Below the pieces are notes generated by a model, which saw only the letters and a list, made by a program, of their open reading frames with translations, ran no database searches and was not told the DNA's origin. Shown one piece after another: positions 43,805 to 51,900 of a stretch of DNA of 64,000 bases; position 1 is the stretch's first letter, and every line of letters begins with the position of its first letter. The position numbers were made by a program, and so were the translations under genes. This DNA is from Nocardia colli (lineage in GTDB: Bacteria > Actinomycetota > Actinomycetes > Mycobacteriales > Mycobacteriaceae). Location: the NCBI RefSeq assembly GCF_008704205.1, contig NZ_VXLC01000021.1, forward strand, positions 62,001 through 126,000, read 5' to 3'.

Positions 43805-45107
43805 AATGCGACGGCGCGTGATCCTCCGCCTGCGCCGCCGGAACCTTGGTCACCAACCCGGCCAGCGACAGCTGATACAGGGCACTGTCGATGTCGTCGT
43901 TCGGGTCGGTGAACAGGGCGGCCAGGGTGTCACGGGTGACCACGCCGGCCTCCGCGGCGGCCACCAGAGTCGCCGCGGCGGTGCGCAATTCCTCGCTCGG
44001 CTGGTCACTCAGCACGCCGCACACCACGTCGACCACGGTCTCGTCGGTCCAGATGCCGGGCACGGCGGGACTGAGCAGGTCCGCGGACGGCGAGTCCCCG
44101 CGATACCAGCTGTTGTCCTCCCACCAGTAACAGAACGACATCAGCCCGCGGGCCGCTCGCGGGTTGAGCACCTGGTTGGCCACCCACTCCGGCGCGCCCG
44201 CGTACAGCTCCGGATGCGGCGTGCCGTCGTTGTAGGCCGCATCCAGTTCCGGCGCGTTCCACACCCCGCCGGACAGAATCGCCCGGCCACCGGGCAGCAC
44301 GTACAGCGTGGACCCGCTGCGCGCCGAGCCCTCGAACACGCCGAGCGCGGGCTGGATTCGCGGACCCCATTCCGAACCGACGGCGACGAACGCGGCGGCG
44401 ATCGTCGCCCAGCGCGCCCACAGCACGGGCAGCACCGGAAAATCGTCCACCGACCGCATGGCGACGACACCGGCTTGCTGGTCGGCCCGGGTCTGCGCGG
44501 CGGCCTGCTGCGGCGAACGCCACTGCCGATTGTCGTGACCGATGTAGGCGGCCAGCCACATCGGCAACCGCTGGCGCGGAAACGCCTCGAGATCGGCCAG
44601 ATACGCCTCGGGCACCAGCAGATGCTCGTCCGGGAACGGCTCGTCGCCGTAGTCGTAGTCCAGCTCGAGCCGGCCGCTGACATCGAACTGCATGGTCAGC
44701 CGCCACCATGGTCCGTCACCGAGCGGGGCCGAGACCTCGCGCTGCCACCGGACCAGTTCCATGATCTCGTCCGACGGCTCGATCCGCGCCGCCCCATCGG
44801 CCTCGTCGAAGTAGACGGCGGTCCGCATCCCACCCGCGACGGTGAGTGCGAAGACCGCCGCCAGCCGCCGCCAGCCCTCCGGACCGGCGACCGCCAGCTC
44901 CTGCGCGATCCGCTGGGCCAGTTCGATGGCCTGATCTTCGACCGTCGGCTCGGTCGCGACCGGTTCCGGTTCGGGCTCCGGCTCCGGTTGCGGCACAGGC
45001 AGATCAGGCACCGCGGGCGCCGCCGCCGAGCCGAGGCCGCCGAGCCGGAAGGCGACGTCCGGCAGCGCTCCGGCCTCGGCCGGAGGGTGCGGTTGTGGAT
45101 CGGTCAT
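43803..45107 (-). CDS. YezG/DUF600-like protein, possible immunity or T7SS accessory
   Basis: 434 aa from ATG 45107. A short Pro/Glu repeat region (PQPEPEPEPEPV, about 38-50) is followed by a domain with ELDYDYGDEPFPDEHLLVPEAYLADLEAFPR (150-180). This resembles the YezG family, whose members neutralise YeeF-type T7SS toxins. The remaining 250 residues (WGPRIQPALGVFEGSARSG, WEDNSWYRGDSPSADLL) I do not recognise. It is the last gene of the T7SS operon, 15 bp after the small WXG100-like gene, as expected for an immunity gene. The match is by eye. Confidence 0.6.
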   Translation of the reverse strand: MTDPQPHPPAEAGALPDVAFRLGGLGSAAAPAVPDLPVPQPEPEPEPEPVATEPTVEDQAIELAQRIAQELAVAGPEGWRRLAAVFALTVAGGMRTAVYFDEADGAARIEPSDEIMELVRWQREVSAPLGDGPWWRLTMQFDVSGRLELDYDYGDEPFPDEHLLVPEAYLADLEAFPRQRLPMWLAAYIGHDNRQWRSPQQAAAQTRADQQAGVVAMRSVDDFPVLPVLWARWATIAAAFVAVGSEWGPRIQPALGVFEGSARSGSTLYVLPGGRAILSGGVWNAPELDAAYNDGTPHPELYAGAPEWVANQVLNPRAARGLMSFCYWWEDNSWYRGDSPSADLLSPAVPGIWTDETVVDVVCGVLSDQPSEELRTAAATLVAAAEAGVVTRDTLAALFTDPNDDIDSALYQLSLAGLVTKVPAAQAEDHAPSH

Positions 45108-45122
45108 CTAGTCAGCCACTCC

Positions 45123-45431
45123 TCACGAATTCCCGGAATCCATGTTGTCCATCTTGTCCGCGGCGCCATTCATGCCCTTGCTGAACTTCTTCGCCGAATC
45201 GGTCATGTTGTCACCGCCGGTCAGCAGGTTCTCCGCGGACTTGGTGTAACCCTTGTCGCCCTGGGTGAACTTGTCCCCGTAGTCGTCGGTGCCGAACGGA
45301 AACCCCTTGGCCTGCAAGTTGTTCCGCAGCGTAGCCATGATGTCCTCGGTCTTCTTGCCGACCTCCTCCATCTTGGCCGCGGCACCGCGCAATCGCGTGG
45401 TGTCCACCTCGATCCTGCGTTCTGCGGACAT
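45123..45431 (-). CDS. Small WXG100-like T7SS protein without WXG motif
   Basis: 102 aa from ATG 45431. Two long helices (TRLRGAAAKMEEVGKKTEDIMATL and TKSAENLLTGGDNMTDSAKKF) are separated by a loop KGFPFGTDDYGDKF in place of WXG. Size and hairpin pattern match ESAT-6-like proteins. The C-terminal tail is rich in Gly, Asp, Met and Ser. It lies between EspG and the YezG-like gene and is probably a secreted partner of the large proteins of this operon. Confidence 0.75.
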   Translation of the reverse strand: MSAERRIEVDTTRLRGAAAKMEEVGKKTEDIMATLRNNLQAKGFPFGTDDYGDKFTQGDKGYTKSAENLLTGGDNMTDSAKKFSKGMNGAADKMDNMDSGNS

Positions 45432-45461
45432 GGCGTCGCCTCCTGTTTCGTGCTCGTACGG

Positions 45462-46271
45462 TCAGTATCGGTCGTCGGGACGCCCGGCCTCCCAATGCGT
45501 TTCGAGGCGCTGCATCAGATTGTCGATATCGCGCTGGATCCGATCGGCGAGTTGGCGGCGACTGGTGGCGACCGCGACCGGCGCTTCGTCGAGCGACATC
45601 ACATACCGGCCGTCGTCGACCACGTCGCGCCACATCATCTTCGTCTCGTGGATGCCGCGCGGACCGTACTTCGACCGCCCCTGCACCACGATGATCGATC
45701 CGGTGCAATCGGCACGGCGCTGGAAGAACTGCTGGGTCTGGTAGACCGGCGAATCCTCCCGCTCGTCCCGGACATAGCTGCTGCCCCAGGTCGGCACCTC
45801 GTGCTCGGCCGGATCGGTGATCACCGGAATGTCCGGCAGCCGACCGGCTTCCACCGGCGGGAGCGAGGCGACCACCGCGCCGGCGAGCGCGCGCGGATCG
45901 CACTCGGTGACGGTGAACGCCGGGGTGTCGTAGGTGATCAGGCCGGGCGCCTGTTCGAAGAGGTAGCCGTGCGCGCCGGCCCGCGCCGCGTGCAGGTGGT
46001 ACTGCTTGGCCAAATTGCTTTCCGCTTGCTCGTCCCAACTGCGCACGCGCACAAACAGTTCGGGCGCGGTCAGCACCTCGATCGCACCGTCGAACGAGCC
46101 GCCGAGCCGACGCTGCAGGTCGGCCCGGACCACCCGCTTACGCCGTTCCAGCTCGTCGGCCATGACCACCTCGTCGGTGACGAACAGGAACGGCGTCGGC
46201 AGCGAACCGTCGCGGTACTGCTCACACAGGACGATGAATTCGAGCGCGGTGAACTTCCACTGCTGCGTCAC
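45462..46271 (-). CDS. EspG-family ESX secretion chaperone
   Basis: 269 aa from GTG 46271, overlapping the upstream stop. The start WKFTALEFIVLCEQYRDGSLPTP is characteristic of EspG, followed by alternating beta strands and helices and an Arg-rich C-terminal part (MMWRDVVDDGRYVMSLDEAP). EspG binds PE-PPE or related substrates in the cytosol and keeps them soluble for ESX export. Its presence shows that the flanking large proteins are ESX substrates, although no PE/PPE genes are in the window. Confidence 0.88.
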   Translation of the reverse strand: MTQQWKFTALEFIVLCEQYRDGSLPTPFLFVTDEVVMADELERRKRVVRADLQRRLGGSFDGAIEVLTAPELFVRVRSWDEQAESNLAKQYHLHAARAGAHGYLFEQAPGLITYDTPAFTVTECDPRALAGAVVASLPPVEAGRLPDIPVITDPAEHEVPTWGSSYVRDEREDSPVYQTQQFFQRRADCTGSIIVVQGRSKYGPRGIHETKMMWRDVVDDGRYVMSLDEAPVAVATSRRQLADRIQRDIDNLMQRLETHWEAGRPDDRY

Positions 46272-48913
46272 GGCTCGATCACCGGCTTCGACCGCTCGAT
46301 GTCGGGCCCGAGGGCGCTATCCAGATTGGTCACCGAGTCGAGGTATTTGGGCCGCTTGTACTCCCCGCTACCCTGCGCGCCTGGGCCAGGGCCGGGACCC
46401 ATCGGCCCCGGAGCGGCTCCGGCCTGCGCAGTCTGTACCTGATGCCCCTCGGAGATGCCCTGAATTGCTGCCCGCGGGAACAACTTCGACGATTCGACCG
46501 GGCCGCCGGACAGGGTGGTCAGTGGCGGGTGCGATCCGCCGGGTCCGCCTGGCCCGCCTGGACCACCGGGCCCGGAGGGGAGTCCGGCCGCGTGCTTGAG
46601 CGCGGACGCGAGATCCGTCGGCGCTGCGCTGCCGCCGGCCATCTCCATGTGCTGGAGTTCGCCGAGGCCGGGGATGCCGAGCGCCCCGTTGTGCGCCAGA
46701 CCGGCAAGCGCCTCGGTTCCGGTCTTGACCACGTCGCCGATCGTCGTGGTGAGCCCGTTCAATCCGTCGGTCAGCAGCTTGAGCAGGTCCCCGCCGCCGG
46801 GGGTCTGGGCGATGCTGCGTCCGAGATCGCGCATGGTGTCCGGGCTCAGGTTCCGCAGTGCTTCCGGATTGAGGTTCTTCAGCGTTTCGGGGCTGAGGTT
46901 CTTGAGCACGTCCGGGCTGAGGTTCTTCAGCGTTTCCGGGCTGAGGTTCTTCAGCTGTTCCGGGCTCATGCCGCCGAGGATGTCGGAGCCCAGCTTCTTC
47001 AGTTCGTCCGGGCTCAACCCTTGCAGCAGATCGGCGCCCAGCTTCTGCAAGGCCTCCGGACTCATGTTCTTCAGCAGATCCGGGCTCAGACCGCCGAGCA
47101 GGTCCGACCCGATCTTCTTCAGCGCCTCCGGGTTCAGATCCTTCAGCGGGTTCTCGCCGTGCAGGAGCTTGCTGAGCAGATCCTCGGGCGAGCCAGGGGC
47201 GGGGCTGCCGCCCGGCTTGCCCGGCCCCGGGATGGGCGGCGGGCTGATCTTCTGGCCGGGTGAGGCGGAGCCTGGTCCGCCGATGGGCTTACCGGTGGGG
47301 TTGCCGCTGGAACCGCCGCCCGGTCCGCCGCTGGAACCGAGGCCGGGCCCGCCGACGCTGCCGCTCGGCGCGGGCGATTTGCGCTCAGGGTCGCTCGCGC
47401 CGAGATTGGACAGGTCGGGTATCTGCGTGTTCGGGCCGGGCGAACCGCTGCCGCTCGAACCGGGGCCGCCTTTCGAACCGGAGCTACCGCCCGGACCCGA
47501 GCCACCGCTCTGCCCGCCGCTGCCGGCCTTGCTGTCGCCGAGGCCTTGCTTGTGACCGTCGTCGTAGCCGCCCTTGTAGTTGGGGCTGTTCTTGTCTACG
47601 CCGCCCGGGTTACCGCTGCCGCTGCTGCCACCGCCGGGTCCGCCGTAGCTTTGCCCGTTGCCGTTGCCCTTACTGTCGCCCTTGCCGTCGCCGTTCCCGT
47701 CACCTTTGCCGTCGCCCTTACCGCCACCGTCTTCCAGACCCTGCTTGTAACCGTCCTTATAACCGGCTTTGTAATCGGGACTGTTCTTATCGATATTGTT
47801 GTCGCCGCCCTTGCCGTCACCTTTGTTATCGCCCTTGCCGTCACCTTTATTGTCGCCCTTGCCGTCGCCCTTGTTGTCACCCTTGCCGTCGTCCTTGGGC
47901 GGCGGTGCGGCGACGGTGCCGGTCACGGCGATCAGCGGCATCGCGGCGACCGCGCCCTCGATACCCGGCAGATAGGTGTCCTTGTACCGGCCCCGGTAAT
48001 CGCCGAGCCGGTCCCGCTTAACGCAATCCGAAGCGTAGGTATTGTCCCAGGTCTTCTCCGGAGTCTTGTTGAACGTGTAGTTCAGCCACTTCGAGCAGTA
48101 CAGCAGATCGTTGCCGAGGTTGATCAGGCTGTTGGAGAAGGTGATCGAGCTTTCGGTGAATCGCTGAATCGCCTTGGTGGCCTGGTCCGCACCCTGGCCG
48201 GTCCACATCTCGGACGTCACGCGCTTCAGCGCGCCGTTCAGATCGGTGAGATCTCCGCTGAGCTGTCCGCTGATCCAGTTGTAGCGGGTACCGGCCTCAT
48301 ACGTCCGCCAATCGTGCCCGATCAACGAGCGGCCGAAGGTGTGAAACCGATCCCAGCCCCAGCCGCTGCCGTCCTCGACGCTGATCGGCTGGCCGGGATC
48401 GACGCCGGTGGGCGGTTTCAGCTTGTCCGGGTTGCTGTTGGTATTCGAAAGATGCGGCTCCTTCGGCGGTTCGCTCTTCGGCTTCATGGGATCGACCTTG
48501 CCCATGTCGCCCACCTTGTCGATCCCCTCGGCCGACTTACCGTCGGCGTCGCGATATTTCTTGCCCGCGATGATGAACGTGTCCCCCATGTCCTCCATGA
48601 TTTTTTTCATGGTGTCCATCGCGGTCAGGACGTCTTGACCCTTTTGATTGAATCGGTGCGTGAGCTGGATGCCGCCCGTCTCGTCGGACCAATCGTCCAT
48701 GCTGGCCATTTTGTTATTGTTGATGAAGTCCTGATACCACTTCAGTTTTCCGATCATGTCGTGGCACAGATTGGCGGCTGCGAGCACGACCTTGGGATCG
48801 AATTTAACGGTGTCGAATGACAACGTGCCGTTCTCGGCCTTGGAATGCAGGTCTTTCCAGTCGTTGGCCGAGGTCTTGGTCGTGTCGTCGATCTTCTTCG
48901 GCTCGTCAGCCAT
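46268..48913 (-). CDS. Large repeat-rich T7SS substrate
   Basis: 881 aa from ATG 48913, with GAGGAG upstream; the frame is open 27 codons further up. The N-terminal 320 residues are helical with T7SS-like features (KKIMEDMGDTFIIAGKKYRDADGKSAEG; MWTGQGADQATKAIQRF near 240, a WXG-type turn). Then low-complexity GDGKGDNK repeats, two related GYxxGYKQGLEDG units, a Gly/Ser/Pro-rich stretch and a block of LSPExLKNL-type octapeptide-like repeats (about 620-730). It ends with a basic/acidic tail. I know no enzyme domain in it. It looks like an ESX-exported structural or surface protein, translated just before EspG. Confidence 0.75.
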   Translation of the reverse strand: MADEPKKIDDTTKTSANDWKDLHSKAENGTLSFDTVKFDPKVVLAAANLCHDMIGKLKWYQDFINNNKMASMDDWSDETGGIQLTHRFNQKGQDVLTAMDTMKKIMEDMGDTFIIAGKKYRDADGKSAEGIDKVGDMGKVDPMKPKSEPPKEPHLSNTNSNPDKLKPPTGVDPGQPISVEDGSGWGWDRFHTFGRSLIGHDWRTYEAGTRYNWISGQLSGDLTDLNGALKRVTSEMWTGQGADQATKAIQRFTESSITFSNSLINLGNDLLYCSKWLNYTFNKTPEKTWDNTYASDCVKRDRLGDYRGRYKDTYLPGIEGAVAAMPLIAVTGTVAAPPPKDDGKGDNKGDGKGDNKGDGKGDNKGDGKGGDNNIDKNSPDYKAGYKDGYKQGLEDGGGKGDGKGDGNGDGKGDSKGNGNGQSYGGPGGGSSGSGNPGGVDKNSPNYKGGYDDGHKQGLGDSKAGSGGQSGGSGPGGSSGSKGGPGSSGSGSPGPNTQIPDLSNLGASDPERKSPAPSGSVGGPGLGSSGGPGGGSSGNPTGKPIGGPGSASPGQKISPPPIPGPGKPGGSPAPGSPEDLLSKLLHGENPLKDLNPEALKKIGSDLLGGLSPDLLKNMSPEALQKLGADLLQGLSPDELKKLGSDILGGMSPEQLKNLSPETLKNLSPDVLKNLSPETLKNLNPEALRNLSPDTMRDLGRSIAQTPGGGDLLKLLTDGLNGLTTTIGDVVKTGTEALAGLAHNGALGIPGLGELQHMEMAGGSAAPTDLASALKHAAGLPSGPGGPGGPGGPGGSHPPLTTLSGGPVESSKLFPRAAIQGISEGHQVQTAQAGAAPGPMGPGPGPGAQGSGEYKRPKYLDSVTNLDSALGPDIERSKPVIEP
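46800..47150 (-). repeat. LSPExLKNL-type coding repeats
   Basis: A tract of short in-frame repeats encoding units such as LSPETLKNL, LSPDVLKNL, MSPEALQKL and LNPEALRNL, with GSDLLGG inserts. At DNA level, gttcttcagcgtttccgggc recurs with small changes. Such helical caps may form a superhelix. Confidence 0.8.
47640..47900 (-). repeat. GDGKGDNK-encoding low-complexity tract
   Basis: Two blocks of short repeats encode alternating Gly-Asp-Gly-Lys and Gly-Asp-Asn-Lys, with a 24-bp period in the block at about 47812-47890. They are highly soluble and probably disordered. A GYKDGYKQG segment separates the blocks. Confidence 0.8.
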
Positions 48914-51900
48914 CTGCGCTTCTCCTCGTGGTCGATCGCGCTGTGCTATCCGGTTCGGGTTCCTGGTTCGAAGCTCCCAAAGCAAAAGGGACATCGACGG
49001 ATTCGTCGGGTCCGGCTCGTTCGGGTGCCTCGGACGGCGAAGGCATCAGCATTGATTTCGGTGTCTTTCGTGGCTTGTCGTTCTTCTTGCGATCTCGGCG
49101 TGGTGGCTTCGGTTTCGCTCCGGGCGCGGATTGCCCCGCGGGGGGCGGGGCGCTGGGCGGCGGTGCGGCGCCCGGCGGCGGCGTGCCACCGGGCGAGGAC
49201 GACCCGCCCGGCTGGTGGCCGTCTTGCGGCATCGCGGGTGGCCGGCCCGGTGTGGACGGGTGCTGGGTTCCGGCAGTGCCGGGATGCGACGAGTTTCCGT
49301 GCTGCTCTGGGATTTTCGTTGTCCCCGGCCTGGACGAGTCGTCCTGGGCGCCGTGCCGGTCACCGGTGTCTTGGCCGCCCGGATGGTCCCCGGAGCCCTG
49401 CCGTTCCCCGGGCCTCGGATCGCCCGGTCGCTCGCCGGAGCCCGGTGTATCCGAACGATTCTCGGCGCCAGGAGCATGCGACTGATCCGTGGTACCCGGG
49501 CCACCCGCGTGACCTCCGGAGCCCTGACCGCCGGAGCCGTTGGCAGAGTTCTGACCATCCGCGCGGTTATCCGAACCTTGACCGCCAGGACGGTTCTCGG
49601 CACCTCGACCGTCTGGGCGATTCTCCGAACCTTCACCACCCGAACGACTCTCAGAGCCTTGACCACCCGAGTGGTTGCCGGCGCCCGAAGTATCCGGCCG
49701 GTTACGCGTCTCCGGCGCGCCCGGATTGTGCTCGACCCCAGGCAATTTGGCGTCACGCTGTGGATTCGGCGACCCTGAACTGCCGGGCGCATCATTCGAT
49801 GAGCCGGAGTTGCTCCCCATACCGGTCTGGGCACCTTGCCCGCCCGAACCGCCGGAGGCCTGCTCACCCAACTGATTCAGCATTCCGCGCAACCCGGACA
49901 GGTCCGGGGGCGGCGGCACACTCCGCGACGAACCATCGCCCGATTCGGCGAGGCGGGTGAAGTCCGGCGACTGCCCGCCCTCGCTCGACGGCGTGGACGC
50001 GCCGCCGTCCTCCGGTGGCGGGATCCCATCCGCGGCGTGCAGGTTCTGCAACAGGTTCGCCAGCTCCGCCGGGTCCGGCTGTTGCGGCTGCTGGTCCGCC
50101 GACTGATCCGTCTGGTCGTCCTCGGCCGAATCCGCTTGGTCCGCACCGGTATCGTCGCGGCTACCACCTTGATCGGCATCGTCGGAGCCGTCCGCGCCAC
50201 CGGAATCGCGGTAGTCGTTTCCACCGACGCCATCGGACCCACCACCCTGACCCGAGTCGTCACCGACGCCCGGACCACCGGAGTCGTTGCCCTGCCCGGA
50301 ATCACGATCGTCGCCCGAGTCCCGATAGTCGCCATCGGAACCATCACCGTTGCCGTAGTAGTAGTGGTACTCCCCGCCGGGGCCCCAATACCCTTGGTAG
50401 TCGTCGAAGAGATCGGGATCCGGTGGCTCCCAATCGTTCCCGTCTACATCCTTTCCGTATCCCGGCGGAATCCAATCGTCGAGCTCCGGCGCCTGCGGCG
50501 CGTGGTACGCGCCCGGCAGCGGACCGATCTCCGGCACGCGCCGCGGCCGCGTCTTGGTCGTCTCGTCGCTGCCGTCGACCCAGGAGTTCTTGCGCAGGGG
50601 TGGCGGCGGCGGCGCGTCGGTCCCGTCGGGGTGGGAGACGTAAATCTTTCCGCTCTCGTCGACCTTCCAGGTGGTGCCGTCCGGCCTGCTACCCCAGGAG
50701 GTTCCGTCCGGTGCGGTGATCCGCACGGCCCCGTCCGGGCGTACCTCGCGCACGGTGCCGTCCGGCTCGGTGACGAAAGTCGTGCCGTCCGGCCGAGTCC
50801 CGCGCACGACGCCGTCGGCATCGGTGACCTTCGCACCGCGCGAACCGATTTCGGAGGTCGAACCGTCCGGATGGGTGACGCGGAAGCCGTCGGAGGTCCG
50901 CTCCACCTGCCCTCCGTTGGACAGTTCGATCGGCTCGGTCACCTTCCGGACCTCGGTCTCGCCGTTCGGCGAGGTGATCCGCACGGATCCGCGCGAGCCC
51001 GATTCGTAGGTGGTGCCGTCGGAGTCGAACACCTTGCTGCCCTTGGGCGTCGACTCGAACCCGGTCCCGTCCGGCCGATCCATCTGGATGATGCCGTGCT
51101 TGCGCGGACCGTCCTGCGGGAAGCCCGCGAGGCGATCGCGCGCGCTGAAGTCGAGCGTGCCCTTCAGGTCGCTGTGTACGACGGTCCCGTCGGGATGCTG
51201 AGATCGACCGCCGCCCTGGTTGTTCGCGGTGTCGAACACGACATGCTTGGTGCCGTCCGGGTTTTCGACCGTGACCGCGCCGTTGTGCTCGGCGGTCTGC
51301 TTGGTCCCGTCGATGCCGGTGATGACGTTGGGCTTGCCCGGCCCGGACTCGACCACGGTGCCGTCCGGCTTCGAGATGGTCTTGTCGCCGGTGGGTGAGG
51401 TGAATTCGGTTGCGCCGTTGGGCTTGACCGTCGTGGTCCAGTCGTCCGGCGACTTGGTCTGCACCGAGCCGTCGGGCAGCACGGTGTGCGAAATGCGCTC
51501 CGGCCGGTTGAACGACGGCGAGCGCACGCCGGTGTCCCTGCCCGCCGCACCCTCGGGACGCGGTGCCGCGCCGGAGCCGTCGGGTGCGACGAACGCGATC
51601 GACTGATCGGGGGCGATCCGGATGGCCTGCGGATCGCCGGGGCGGCTCACCACGATGGTGCCGTCCGGGTCGATCACGTGCTTGGTGCCATCCGGCGAGG
51701 TGACGACGAAGGAGCCGTCGGCCCTGCGCTCCCAGCCCGCGCGGTCGTTCGGCACGACGTGCGTGCTGCCGTCGGGCCTGGTGACCGTGGTCGGCCCGTC
51801 CGGCGGTGTGTGGATGGTGGTGCCGTCCGGGTCGCGCTGCGTCCGATCGCCGGAGGCCGAGCGGAAGTCCGTCGCACCGTTGCGCTGGATGGTCGTCGTC

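Noticed and set aside
43635..46442. 935-codon open frame on the plus strand
   Set aside because: Antisense to the YezG-like, WXG100-like and EspG genes, whose products are recognisable; its composition is Arg/His-rich shadow sequence.
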